Source: DATGMS01 sp040905145
Lineage (GTDB): Bacteria > Bacteroidota > Bacteroidia > Cytophagales > Cyclobacteriaceae
Reading direction: 5' to 3'
NCBI GenBank assembly: GCA_040905145.1
Contig: JBBDSC010000227.1
Span: forward strand, 1 to 15,558
DNA length: 15,558 bases
Made by a program: the position numbers and the translations under genes. Below, piece by piece: positions 6,406 to 14,216 of this stretch. The first letter of the stretch is position 1; every line of letters starts with the position of its first letter. The notes under the pieces are model-generated. The model searched no databases and had not been told where the DNA came from. It worked only from the letters and a program-made list of their open reading frames with translations.

Positions 6406-8675
6406 ATCATCGACTTTTTAACAGAAACCTCAACGAATTTAGAAGAGGGGCAAAGTGACTCTGGAGATTTATTGTCTATGGCTATCAGAACATTTCCTTC
6501 TGGAAAATAAACCCCAACACATCCTTTTGCAATGGCATAGGGGACAATCTGGAATTTTTTCAACACTCTTTTTTCACCATTGAAATGGCTGGTGATATCT
6601 ACCCAGTCTTCGGCTGCCACACCTATGGATTCGATGTCTTCCTTGTGCATCATGACCACTTTTCTGCTGTTGTTTATTCCCCTATATCTATCGTTGAACC
6701 CATAAACCGTGGTATTGAACTGGTCATGGCTCCTCACGGTCATGAGGATGAAATTGCCCGGTGCAATTTGATTGTGGGGCAGGGGGGTGACTGTAAAATG
6801 GGCTTTGCCATCTTTTGTCTCAAACTTGCCTTCCCGGTTACAATTCGGCAAATAAAACCCCCCGGCTTCCCTAATCCTGGTATTGTAGTTTTCAAAGCCA
6901 TCAATCACCCTCTCGATCTTTTCCCGAATAAGATCATAATCCTCAGAAAGGTCCTGCCAATTGGTTTTGCTTTTTCCTTTCAAGGTAGCATCTGCTATTC
7001 CACAGATAATGGCCACTTCACTTTTTAGATGGGAAGAGACTGGCGAAAGGTCCCCCCTGGACATCCTGACCCTCCCTGCTGTGTCTTCTGTACTCACAAA
7101 TTGATCCCCCTTTGGACCCATATCTAATTCAGTCCTTCCAAGACAAGGAAGAAGGAGTGCTGTCTTCCCGTGTACCAAATGACTCCTGTTCAGTTTAGTG
7201 GAAATCTGTACGGTCAGATCACAATTTTGGAGGCCCTTGAAAACCAGATTTGTATCAGGTGCCGCTAAGGCAAAATTTCCTCCCAGAGCAAAAAATGCTT
7301 TTATTTTATTGGCCGCCATCGCTTTAACCGAATCCACAGCAGCAAGACCATGTTTTTTGGGGGTTTTAAAATCAAATGTCTTTTCCATTCGATTCAAAAA
7401 TGCCTCTGGCATCTTTTCCCAAATGCCCATGGTCCGGTCTCCCTGAACATTGCTATGGCCACGAATTGGCAAGGTGCCGGCCCCCTTCTTGCCAATGGCC
7501 CCTTTTAACAATAAGAGATTGACAATTTCCCTGATGGTATTTTCCGCATTGCGGTGTTGTGTGACACCCATGGCCCAGGCGATGATAATTTTATTCCTGT
7601 TCTTGATCATAGAAGCAGCTTGATAGATTAAATCGGCTGCCAAACCACTTTCCTTTATCAGATCCTCCAGTTTTGTTTGTTTTAGCTCCTCCAAAAATTC
7701 ATCAAATCCAATGGTTTGGGATTGGATAAAGACATGATCAAAAACTTCGCCCCCGCTTTTTTGATCTTCTTCCCATAAAATGCGCATTATTGCTTTTAAA
7801 AAGGCAATGTCCCCGTTGATTTTAACCGGAAGATAAAGATCCTGTAACTGAGTGGGTTCACCAATCCATTCCCAGGGTTTTTGCGGATGTCTAAATTGCA
7901 TAAATCCAGCCTCGGGCAAAGGATTGATGGCAATGATTTTACCTCCGTTTTTCTTTAATTGCTGCAATGCCGTGAGCATCCTAGGGGAGTTGGTCCCCGG
8001 ATTTTGACCAATGTTGATCAACACCTCTGCCTCTGCTATATCGTTTAGGGTAACAGAGGCTTTACCTATTCCCAAAGTTTCCTTCAGGGCTTTTCCGCTG
8101 GCTTCATGGCACATATTGGAACAATCGGGTAGATTGTTAGTGCCGAATTGCCTGACAAAACACTGATATAAAAATGCAGCTTCATTGCTGGCCCTTCCCG
8201 AAGTATAGAAAATAGCTTCATCCGGTGAATCCAATTGTTGTAAGGTATTGGCGATTTCTTTGAAAGCTTCTTCCCAGGTGATTGGCTCATAATGGCTGGA
8301 ATTTTCCCTGAGGACCATGGGCTGTGTAAGCCTACCTTGTTTTTCCAACCAGTGGTCAGACTTCTCCAATAAACTTTGAACCGGATTTTCCTTAAAAAAT
8401 TCAGGCCCGATGCTGTGTTTGGTGGCTTCCCAAGCCACCGCTTTGGCACCGTTTTCACAATATTCCGCAATTGGATTAAGGTGTTTGGCATCTGGATCCG
8501 GCCAGGCACAACTTGGGCAATCAAAGCCACTGGCCTGATTCATCTTTAAAAGGGTTTTTACCCCCCGGCCTATGTAAGTTTCTTCCCAGATATAATAACC
8601 CACCGATTGTATGGATGAAAAACCAACGGCTGTTTTGGGCATTTTATTTATTTTGACTTTTCTATTTTTTTCCAT
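6402..8675 (-). CDS. FdhF/YdeP-family molybdopterin oxidoreductase (formate dehydrogenase alpha-like)
   Basis: Predicted cytoplasmic bis-MGD molybdenum enzyme, 757 residues from this start (E. coli YdeP 759). N-terminal cysteines Cys53, Cys56 and Cys73 (FDCPSCAWPD, then EYCENGAK) could bind an iron-sulfur cluster. FYTSGRASNEAAFLYQ and LPDCSNMCHEASG follow, where Cys189 sits at the position of the Cys/Sec metal ligand in formate dehydrogenases. INIGQNPGTNSPRML, GVTQHRNAENT, RGHSNVQGDRTMG and a C-terminal TVRSHDQFNTTVYG domain complete the fold. A GTG 15 bases upstream is possible, but the ATG at 8675 has a good GGAAGAGG site five bases before it, so I prefer it. There is no twin-arginine signal and no electron-transfer subunit gene nearby. 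The coupled fdhD supports a formate dehydrogenase-type cofactor. True substrates in this family are poorly known (E. coli YdeP is tied to acid resistance), so calling it a formate dehydrogenase would be a guess. Confidence 0.88.
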   Translation of the reverse strand: MEKNRKVKINKMPKTAVGFSSIQSVGYYIWEETYIGRGVKTLLKMNQASGFDCPSCAWPDPDAKHLNPIAEYCENGAKAVAWEATKHSIGPEFFKENPVQSLLEKSDHWLEKQGRLTQPMVLRENSSHYEPITWEEAFKEIANTLQQLDSPDEAIFYTSGRASNEAAFLYQCFVRQFGTNNLPDCSNMCHEASGKALKETLGIGKASVTLNDIAEAEVLINIGQNPGTNSPRMLTALQQLKKNGGKIIAINPLPEAGFMQFRHPQKPWEWIGEPTQLQDLYLPVKINGDIAFLKAIMRILWEEDQKSGGEVFDHVFIQSQTIGFDEFLEELKQTKLEDLIKESGLAADLIYQAASMIKNRNKIIIAWAMGVTQHRNAENTIREIVNLLLLKGAIGKKGAGTLPIRGHSNVQGDRTMGIWEKMPEAFLNRMEKTFDFKTPKKHGLAAVDSVKAMAANKIKAFFALGGNFALAAPDTNLVFKGLQNCDLTVQISTKLNRSHLVHGKTALLLPCLGRTELDMGPKGDQFVSTEDTAGRVRMSRGDLSPVSSHLKSEVAIICGIADATLKGKSKTNWQDLSEDYDLIREKIERVIDGFENYNTRIREAGGFYLPNCNREGKFETKDGKAHFTVTPLPHNQIAPGNFILMTVRSHDQFNTTVYGFNDRYRGINNSRKVVMMHKEDIESIGVAAEDWVDITSHFNGEKRVLKKFQIVPYAIAKGCVGVYFPEGNVLIAIDNKSPESLCPSSKFVEVSVKKSMI

Positions 8676-8829
8676 AATGACCTCTTCCACTTAAAAATAT
8701 CACTGTTTTTTATCAATTCCTAAAGCTTGAATCTTCTTTGTTATCTTTCATTTGCCGGGTTGAAAGTAAAAGATGGATTGACATCCTGATTTTTTCAGTA
8801 AATTAACGCATTCTTTATCCTAATTTTCT

Positions 8830-10086
8830 ATGAAAACCATGAAAAGTCTCCTGACCTCCTTCTTACTTCTGCTTGTTTTTAATGTCTGTAATGCCCAATC
8901 AAGCCTTCTCCTTCCCCCTTCATTGAAAGGAGAGGTTCCATGGGTACTTGAAGAACTGGAAAAGGCACCTTCCTATCAATGGGAAGACCAGAAAGATTTG
9001 GTTTGGTCTTTAAAATACCAGGGAGAAAAGTATGAAGAGAAAGTTTCAGAGGTATTTGCTTATTATGCCAGTCCCAATACTATCAGTGGGCGAACAAAAG
9101 CAACTGAAAAATTCCCAGCCATAGTTTTGATCCATGGAGGGGGTGGAACTGCTTTTAGGATATGGGCCTTGGAATGGGCCAAGAGAGGCTATGCTGCCAT
9201 AGCCATGGACTTGGGTGGCAACAGACCAGCTGCTATAAAAGAGCAGGAAAGCCCTTGGGGATCAAAATCGACCAGGCTTACTTTGGGAGGTCCCAACCAG
9301 GATGATGAGCATAAATTCCACCGTTTGGAGGAAGACTTTACTGAACAATGGCAATTTCATTCTGTTTCAAATATTATAAGAGCCCATTCGTTGATCCGCT
9401 CATTTCAGGAGGTGGATGCCAACAGGACAGCCATGACCGGCATTAGTTGGGGAGGCTACTTGACCAATATTGTTGCGGGTATTGACCATAGGTTCAAAGC
9501 GGCAGTCCCTGTTTATGGCTGCGGCTTTTTACAGGAAGGCAGCGCCTGGGACCAGCAGTTTGATTCCCTAGGTACGGAAAAGACCAACCAATGGGTTAAT
9601 CTATGGGATCCTTCCCAATATGTAGGGAATTCCAGGATGCCCATACTGTTTATTAATGGCACCAATGACTTTGCTTATTTTGTGGAAAATTGGGATAAGA
9701 CGGTTAAATTGGCAAAAGATCATCAATTCTGCCTCATCCCGGAAATGAAGCACAGCCATTTACATGGGGCCGAACCCGAAGAGGTTTACAATTTTATAAA
9801 GCAGCATTTGGAAGATGGCCCGACGATTCCTTCGTTTCAAAGGATAGAGAAAGTAGGAGGCCAATTAAAGGCTTACTTAAAGAATGATCCCAAGGACATC
9901 AAAGAAGTGCATCTGGTTTATACCAAAGATCGGAAACACAGCCCGGAAAGAAAGTGGGAAATGCTGGAGCTTAAAATAAAAGAGGGTACAATAGCTACTA
10001 CAATTCCTGAGGAAACCCTGTTGTGTTATATCTATCTGATTGATAAAAATGGCAATAGGATAAGTAGTTCGGTGATTAAGGTTTAG
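8830..10086 (+). CDS. Secreted alpha/beta hydrolase, acetylxylan esterase/dienelactone hydrolase-like
   Basis: The 418-residue protein starts with a signal peptide: basic MKTMK, a hydrophobic run at 6-19, and a likely cleavage after NVCNA, near residue 22. The hydrolase domain (about 90-330) has the oxyanion region VLIHGGGG (99-106), the nucleophile elbow GISWGGY with Ser206, a likely acid Asp280 in INGTNDF, and a histidine-rich segment MKHSHLHG (306-313) that supplies the base. The last 80 or so residues look like a small beta-sandwich, as in related secreted esterases of Bacteroidota and Planctomycetota. Export and fold suggest removal of acyl groups from a polysaccharide outside the cytoplasm, but no glycan-degrading cluster adjoins it, so the substrate is unknown. 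It diverges from the oxidoreductase operon across about 150 bases. A second ATG at 8839 is an alternative start, and neither has a Shine-Dalgarno site. Confidence 0.82.
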   Translation: MKTMKSLLTSFLLLLVFNVCNAQSSLLLPPSLKGEVPWVLEELEKAPSYQWEDQKDLVWSLKYQGEKYEEKVSEVFAYYASPNTISGRTKATEKFPAIVLIHGGGGTAFRIWALEWAKRGYAAIAMDLGGNRPAAIKEQESPWGSKSTRLTLGGPNQDDEHKFHRLEEDFTEQWQFHSVSNIIRAHSLIRSFQEVDANRTAMTGISWGGYLTNIVAGIDHRFKAAVPVYGCGFLQEGSAWDQQFDSLGTEKTNQWVNLWDPSQYVGNSRMPILFINGTNDFAYFVENWDKTVKLAKDHQFCLIPEMKHSHLHGAEPEEVYNFIKQHLEDGPTIPSFQRIEKVGGQLKAYLKNDPKDIKEVHLVYTKDRKHSPERKWEMLELKIKEGTIATTIPEETLLCYIYLIDKNGNRISSSVIKV

Positions 10087-10095
10087 TGGGTTCTA

Positions 10096-10250
10096 ATGAA
10101 ATACGGATTAGACGAAGCTACCATTAAAAAAATACAAGATGTATTTATTTCGATCGATCAGTTTTTTCACAGATAAAAAACATGGATTTACTGGAACATA
10201 TCGACCAGGTTGGGGTGGAGATGTATAGTAGATCCAAGGAATATAAATAA
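10096..10250 (+). pseudogene. MNT-type nucleotidyltransferase remnant with the core deleted
   Basis: The ATG at 10096 begins MKYGLDEATIKKIQDVF, a typical start of small Bacteroidota nucleotidyltransferases of the MNT (minimal nucleotidyltransferase) class. Instead of reaching the catalytic GSRA...DIDL core, the frame ends after 25 codons. In another frame from about 10146 to the TAA at 10248-10250 the sequence reads DRSVFSQIKNMDLLEHIDQVG followed by VEMYSRSKEYK, the usual C-terminal end of the same family. The two ends are joined near 10141-10146 with loss of the middle and a frame change. Such genes are commonly paired with HEPN toxins, and no partner is seen here. The remnant cannot be catalytic. 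The call rests on my memory of the family's two ends. Confidence 0.6.
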
Positions 10251-10467
10251 CTTATGTTTGTCCACCGGGATTAATGGGCATAACACTTGTTTCCATTTTT
10301 ACTCATTTAGTATAATTATATCCCCACCAATTCAACAGTTTTATCCCCTATTCTGTAAAAAAGAAGAATTAAAAAGGTTAAAGCATTTGGTCTATATTTT
10401 GTAATCAGTATAACCCAAGCTTAAGTAGTTGGAAAGTATTATTAAATAAACACTAAACCACAAAATT
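10251..10467. other. Intergenic DNA, nothing recognised
   Basis: AT-rich sequence between the nucleotidyltransferase remnant and the PRC-barrel gene. It holds only short frames without a recognisable product. It must contain the promoter of the PRC-barrel gene, but no convincing -7/-33 pair was found. Confidence 0.4.
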
Positions 10468-10833
10468 ATGACATCTAGGCTTTTATCATCATCCTCACTT
10501 TCTGGAACAAATATTAGGAACCTTAAGGGGGAAAATATTGGAGAAATCAAAGATCTTATGATCGATTGGAAGAATGGAACAGTTGCTTATGCTGTGCTGT
10601 CGTTTGGGGGGTTCCTTGGATTGGGGGAAAAGCTCTTTGCCATTCCCCTGGAAGCTTTCAATTTCAATGAGCATCATGGAATAGACGCCCATGTCGTTTT
10701 GGACATTGATAAAGAAAGGTTGGAGAATGCACCAGGATTTGATAAGAACAATATGCCAAATCATGCAGATAATACCTTTCTGGATACTATTTACAAACAT
10801 TATGGATATGGGTCTTACAATAAATACCTCTAA
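10468..10833 (+). CDS. PRC-barrel domain protein
   Basis: Small soluble protein of 121 residues. Residues about 9-82 match a PRC-barrel: the opening LSGTNIRNLKGENIGEIKDLMID, then NGTVAYAVLSFGGFLGLGEKLFAIPLEAF, with the glycine-rich turn and the IPLEA strand typical of the family. The tail (about 83-121) is polar, rich in His, Asn and Tyr, and lacks a clear domain. There is no signal peptide or membrane segment. PRC-barrels occur in photosynthetic reaction centre H subunits, in RimM and in many stress-linked stand-alone proteins; the role here is unknown, with a general stress role a guess. The start has no Shine-Dalgarno but an A-rich upstream region, normal for Bacteroidota. A strong terminator follows, so the gene is probably monocistronic. 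Confidence 0.85.
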   Translation: MTSRLLSSSSLSGTNIRNLKGENIGEIKDLMIDWKNGTVAYAVLSFGGFLGLGEKLFAIPLEAFNFNEHHGIDAHVVLDIDKERLENAPGFDKNNMPNHADNTFLDTIYKHYGYGSYNKYL

Positions 10834-10859
10834 ACCAACTGGATTTAGCTCCATAATTT

Positions 10860-10885
10860 AAGGCCCCATGTTTGGGGCCTTTTTT
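10860..10885 (+). terminator. Rho-independent terminator of the PRC-barrel gene
   Basis: An 8-bp perfect stem AAGGCCCC (10860-10867) pairs with GGGGCCTT (10874-10881) around the loop ATGTTT, followed by a T run to 10885. It lies 27 bases after the stop codon. Confidence 0.9.
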
Positions 10886-10911
10886 ATTTGGATAGTGTTA
10901 ATTTTTTTGCA

Positions 10912-10940
10912 CCACAGATTTACACAGATTCTCACAGATG
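10912..10940. repeat. Three tandem CACAGAT units at 10-base spacing
   Basis: CCACAGATT, ACACAGATT and TCACAGATG follow one another with exact 10-base periodicity, between the terminator and fabG. Similar CACAGATT strings recur in intergenic DNA of many Bacteroidota (from memory). Function unknown. Confidence 0.6.
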
Positions 10941-11015
10941 AAATCAGCTAATTCTCAATAGTTATATAATTGGATATGGTGCGCCAATAGCGCTCCAGAG
11001 AAACTCAAGTCTCCA

Positions 11016-11798
11016 TTACGTCAACATGGCACCATCAATCTGAAGTACTTGACCTGAGATATAAGAACTCATGTCTGAGGCCAAAAAAGCGCAGGCATTG
11101 GCCACCTCTTCGGGCTGCCCGCCGCGTTTCATAGGGATGGCATCCCTCCAGCCTTGTACCGTTTTTTCCTCTAAAATCCCCGTCATTTCGGTTTCAATAA
11201 ACCCAGGGGCCACTGCATTGCAACGGATATTTCTGGAGCCTAATTCCAATGCTATTGATTTGGTAAAGCCAATGATCCCTGCTTTGGAAGCAGCATAATT
11301 GGCTTGTCCCGCATTCCCTTTTATGCCTACTACCGAAGTAATGTTAATGATAGATCCTGATTTTTGTTTCATCATGGTCCTGGTGACTGCTTTTACTGTA
11401 TTGAAGCAGGATTTAAGGTTGGTATTGATGACCTCATCCCAATGTTCCTCAGACATTCTCATGAGCAGATTATCCTTGGTAATCCCTGCATTGTTGACCA
11501 AAATATCAAGAGAGCCGAATTCAGCAACTACATTATTGATTAATTCCTCAGCGGCTTTAAAGTTGGAGGCGTCTGATTTAAAACCCTTGGCATTTTTTGA
11601 AACTGTGGCATGTCCAAACCCTTTTTCGGTCTGATTATAAGCCAGTAATTCGTGCTCCAATGTCTCGGCTTTTTCCACACTGGAGAGGTAGGTAAAGGCC
11701 ACATTGGCACCCTCTTGTGCAAATTTTAGGGCAATGGCCCTGCCTATTCCCTTAGAAGCTCCCGTGACAAGAGCGGTTTTTCCTGATAATAATCCCAT
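11016..11798 (-). CDS. fabG: 3-oxoacyl-ACP reductase FabG
   Basis: NADPH-dependent reduction of 3-oxoacyl-ACP in fatty acid elongation; cytoplasmic, normally a tetramer. It is a classical short-chain dehydrogenase: the cofactor motif TGASKGIG (12-19), NNAG (102-105), Asn127 in INTNLKS, catalytic Ser155 in NITSVVG, Tyr168 and Lys172 in YAASK, and PGF (198-200). The C-terminal end SSYISGQVLQIDGAML is typical of FabG rather than of general SDRs. At 260 residues it is about 12 longer than usual. The excess lies at about residues 56-70, between the second helix and the KSDAS strand, and reads NQTEKGFGHATVSKN. The insertion keeps the frame and lies away from the active site, so function is probably kept. 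It diverges from lpdA; no other fatty-acid synthesis gene is adjacent. Confidence 0.93.
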   Translation of the reverse strand: MGLLSGKTALVTGASKGIGRAIALKFAQEGANVAFTYLSSVEKAETLEHELLAYNQTEKGFGHATVSKNAKGFKSDASNFKAAEELINNVVAEFGSLDILVNNAGITKDNLLMRMSEEHWDEVINTNLKSCFNTVKAVTRTMMKQKSGSIINITSVVGIKGNAGQANYAASKAGIIGFTKSIALELGSRNIRCNAVAPGFIETEMTGILEEKTVQGWRDAIPMKRGGQPEEVANACAFLASDMSSYISGQVLQIDGAMLT

Positions 11799-11944
11799 AT
11801 CAATAATTTTCGGTTTAGTTTTGTCATTAGATCCAACAAATCCATATCCACGCTACTTTCAGGATCAATGGCCTTCCTATTCTAAATCGGTTTTCGGTCA
11901 TTAATCATGGTCAGTAACTCCGTTGGATTGAATGCTTGGTTTTT

Positions 11945-11973
11945 CAAAAATAGAAATTAATTCCCAAAAACAA
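11945..11973 (-). promoter_or_regulatory. Candidate fabG promoter
   Basis: On the minus strand a perfect -7 box TATTTTTG reads from 11952 to 11945, with CTTG at 11974-11971 as a possible -33 box 18 bases upstream. The leader to fabG would be about 140 bases. Motif-based only. Confidence 0.35.
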
Positions 11974-12074
11974 GGAACATGTAAAATCCGGGGGACCTGA
12001 CCAGGTTTCTATCACTGGCAAATAGCCGATTCCACAAAAAATAGCTTTATGTAGCAAACCATAATCAAAACCAA

Positions 12075-12106
12075 TTTTTTTTCTGAACATTAAAATTATA
12101 GATTTG
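12075..12106 (+). promoter_or_regulatory. Candidate lpdA promoter
   Basis: A perfect -7 box TAGATTTG lies at 12099-12106. A T run at 12075-12082 sits at the right distance for the -33 box. A start near 12113 would give a leader of about 45 bases. The rest of the 359-base fabG-lpdA gap holds no gene. Confidence 0.55.
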
Positions 12107-12157
12107 CATAGGTAAAAATGATTTATATAACGTAAAGAGCAATTAAAATATTATAAA

Positions 12158-13555
12158 ATGTCTTCAACCAAATTTGATGTTATCGTAGTCGGTAGTGGTC
12201 CAGGAGGTTATGTAGCTGCGATCCGCGCTTCTCAGTTAGGCCTGAAAACTGCCGTGGTAGAGACTGCGGAGCTAGGCGGGATCTGTCTTAACTGGGGTTG
12301 TATACCCACCAAAGCGTTACTTAAAAGTGCGCAGGTATTCGAATATATCAACCATTCGGCTGATTATGGTATCACTGTAAAAGATGCAAAAGCCAATTTT
12401 GAGGACATGATCAAGCGAAGCCGGGGAGTGGCAGATGGCATGAGCAAGGGTATCCAGTTTCTATTCAAAAAAAATAAAATAGAGAAACTGACAGGATGGG
12501 GCAAAGTCAAGCCAGGAAAAAAGGTGGAGGTGGAAGGCCCGGATGGCAATAAGAACATTTATTCTGCCGATCATATCATCATTGCTACAGGGGCCAGATC
12601 CAAAGAACTTCCTGCCCTGAAGATAGACAACAAGAAAATCATAGGTTATAGAAAAGCCATGGCCTTGGAGAAGCAGCCGAAAAAAATGGTAGTGGTCGGC
12701 TCTGGTGCCATAGGTGTGGAATTCGCTTATTTTTACAGTACTATAGGTACTGAAGTGACTATAGTGGAATTCCTGGACAGAGTAGTGCCCAATGAAGACG
12801 AAGAAGTGTCCAGGACTTTGGAGAAGTTGTATAAAAAGGAGGGCATGAAAATAATGACCAGCTCTGAAGTGACTGCAGTCGATACCAAAGGTGACGGCTG
12901 CAAGGTGACCGTGAAAACAGAAAATGGAGAAGAAGCACTGGAATGCGATGTGGTATTATCTGCTGTTGGTGTGGTTTCCAACGTCGAAGACTGTGGACTT
13001 GAAGATGTAGGCATCCTCGTAGATAAAGGAAAGATCAAAGTGGATGAGTTTTACAAGACCAATATGCCGGGTTATTATGCTATTGGGGATGTAGTGGCAG
13101 GGCCAGCTCTGGCCCACGTTGCTTCAGCTGAAGGGATTATTTGCGTGGAGAAGATTGCAGGTCAATCTCCTGAAGCCCTGGATTACAATAACCTTCCTGG
13201 TTGTACCTATTGCTCACCGGAAATTGCTTCCGTAGGGTATACCGAAAAAGCAGCCAAAGAGGCAGGATATGAGATCAAGATAGGAAAATTCCCCTTTTCT
13301 GCCTCAGGAAAAGCTTCAGCAGCAGGGGCCAAAGATGGTTTTGTTAAATTGATTTTTGATGCAAAATATGGGGAACTATTGGGTGCCCATATGATCGGGT
13401 CCAATGTAACTGAAATGATCGCTGAAATAGTTGCTATCAGGAAATTGGAGACTACGGGCCATGAACTGATTAAAACTGTTCATCCGCACCCTACCATGTC
13501 AGAAGCGACTATGGAAGCCGCCGCCGCTGCCTACGGTGAGGTGATACATTTATAA
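12158..13555 (+). CDS. lpdA: Dihydrolipoyl dehydrogenase (E3)
   Basis: FAD flavoprotein that reoxidises the dihydrolipoyl groups of pyruvate and 2-oxoglutarate dehydrogenase complexes and of the glycine cleavage system, passing electrons to NAD+. The 465 residues are normal for the family. Seen in order: the FAD-binding GSGPGGYVAA (12-21), the redox disulfide GGICLNWGCIPTK with Cys43 and Cys48, IATGARS, the NAD-binding VVVGSGAIGVEFA, the second FAD motif YYAIGDVVAGPALAHVAS, and the dimer-interface HPHPTMSE with catalytic His444 and Glu449. The pair of His-Pro steps and the disulfide spacing separate it from glutathione or mercuric reductases. It stands alone here, without E1/E2 genes, and is closed by strong hairpins, so it is likely a monocistronic E3 shared by several complexes. 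Confidence 0.96.
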   Translation: MSSTKFDVIVVGSGPGGYVAAIRASQLGLKTAVVETAELGGICLNWGCIPTKALLKSAQVFEYINHSADYGITVKDAKANFEDMIKRSRGVADGMSKGIQFLFKKNKIEKLTGWGKVKPGKKVEVEGPDGNKNIYSADHIIIATGARSKELPALKIDNKKIIGYRKAMALEKQPKKMVVVGSGAIGVEFAYFYSTIGTEVTIVEFLDRVVPNEDEEVSRTLEKLYKKEGMKIMTSSEVTAVDTKGDGCKVTVKTENGEEALECDVVLSAVGVVSNVEDCGLEDVGILVDKGKIKVDEFYKTNMPGYYAIGDVVAGPALAHVASAEGIICVEKIAGQSPEALDYNNLPGCTYCSPEIASVGYTEKAAKEAGYEIKIGKFPFSASGKASAAGAKDGFVKLIFDAKYGELLGAHMIGSNVTEMIAEIVAIRKLETTGHELIKTVHPHPTMSEATMEAAAAAYGEVIHL

Positions 13556-13572
13556 CGCCAATTGCTGGTTTA

Positions 13573-13604
13573 GACCTTCCAGGTTTCAAAAAACCTGGAA
13601 GGTC
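13573..13604. terminator. Long perfect hairpin after lpdA
   Basis: GACCTTCCAGGTT (13573-13585) pairs perfectly with AACCTGGAAGGTC (13592-13604) around a six-base loop. No long T run follows, so it may be a repeat-type palindrome as much as a terminator. Confidence 0.65.
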
Positions 13605-13633
13605 TTCGTCTTCGGATGGTAAGAAATAGGTTG

Positions 13634-13664
13634 AACCCCTTCAAATAACTTGATGGGGTTTTTA
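13634..13664 (+). terminator. Rho-independent terminator downstream of lpdA
   Basis: AACCCCTTCAA (13634-13644) pairs with TTGATGGGGTT (13650-13660) with one mismatch and a five-base loop, followed by a T-rich stretch. It lies about 80 bases after the lpdA stop and 40 bases before the next gene. Confidence 0.8.
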
Positions 13665-13705
13665 TTTTGCGTAAAAATATTGAATTTAGGGGATAAATTA
13701 ACCAC

Positions 13706-14146
13706 ATGGAGCTCGAACTCTCAACGCCTGCATTACTGTTTTCGGCCATTACTTTGTTAATGTTGGCCTTTACCAACAGGTTTTTGGCCATTGCCAGCCT
13801 GATCAGGAGCTTACATAGCATCCATCTTGAGCATCCGGACCAGACCGTTATCGTGGATCAGATCAAAAACCTGAGAAGAAGGTTGAACATGATTAAAAAC
13901 ATGCAGGTTTATGGGGTACTGAGTTTCTTGCTTTGTGTGATTTGCATGTTTTTAATATACCAAGAGTTTAGCCAAGCGGCCAATATTGTATTTATGTTAA
14001 GCATGATGGCTTTGTTGGTCTCTTTGTTTTTGTCCTTAATAGAAATTCAAATTTCTACCAGAGCATTAAACATTGAACTGGCGGATATGGAAGAAGTTCT
14101 TAATACAGGGTTAAACCCTCAAATTAAAAAAAACAGTAAGAGCTGA
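13706..14146 (+). CDS. DUF2721 family membrane protein
   Basis: Membrane protein of 146 residues and unknown function. The start, TPALLFSAITLLMLAFTNRF then LAIASLIRSLH, is the conserved first half of DUF2721. Hydrophobic helices lie at about 8-31, 67-86 and 92-113. Between the first two is a charged stretch (about 41-66, with NLRRRLNMIKN) likely to lie in the cytoplasm; the tail (about 118-146) is acidic, then basic. No catalytic residues are evident. The gene has its own start after the lpdA terminators and lies 70 bases before rarA, so the two may be co-transcribed. The family call is from sequence recognition; the function is not inferred. Confidence 0.82.
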   Translation: MELELSTPALLFSAITLLMLAFTNRFLAIASLIRSLHSIHLEHPDQTVIVDQIKNLRRRLNMIKNMQVYGVLSFLLCVICMFLIYQEFSQAANIVFMLSMMALLVSLFLSLIEIQISTRALNIELADMEEVLNTGLNPQIKKNSKS

Positions 14147-14216
14147 AGTTAGTAGTATCTGTCATTGCAAAGGACCTTATGGAGGCATTGTCTAAGGCTT
14201 TTGAATATTCTTAAAC

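Noticed and set aside
8084..8530. A 148-codon minus-strand frame
   Set aside because: It lies inside the molybdopterin oxidoreductase gene on the same strand in another frame; the main frame carries all the family motifs.
8691..8829. Promoter for the secreted hydrolase at TATCTTTC (8742-8749)
   Set aside because: It matches seven of eight bases in the -7 pattern but has no -33 partner at a proper distance.
10210..10404. A 64-codon plus-strand frame after the hydrolase gene
   Set aside because: It overlaps the nucleotidyltransferase remnant in another frame and its peptide has no domain or coherent composition.
10912..10940. CRISPR-like array in the CACAGAT repeats
   Set aside because: The units are 7 bases with 3-base gaps, far shorter than CRISPR repeats and spacers, and no cas gene is present.
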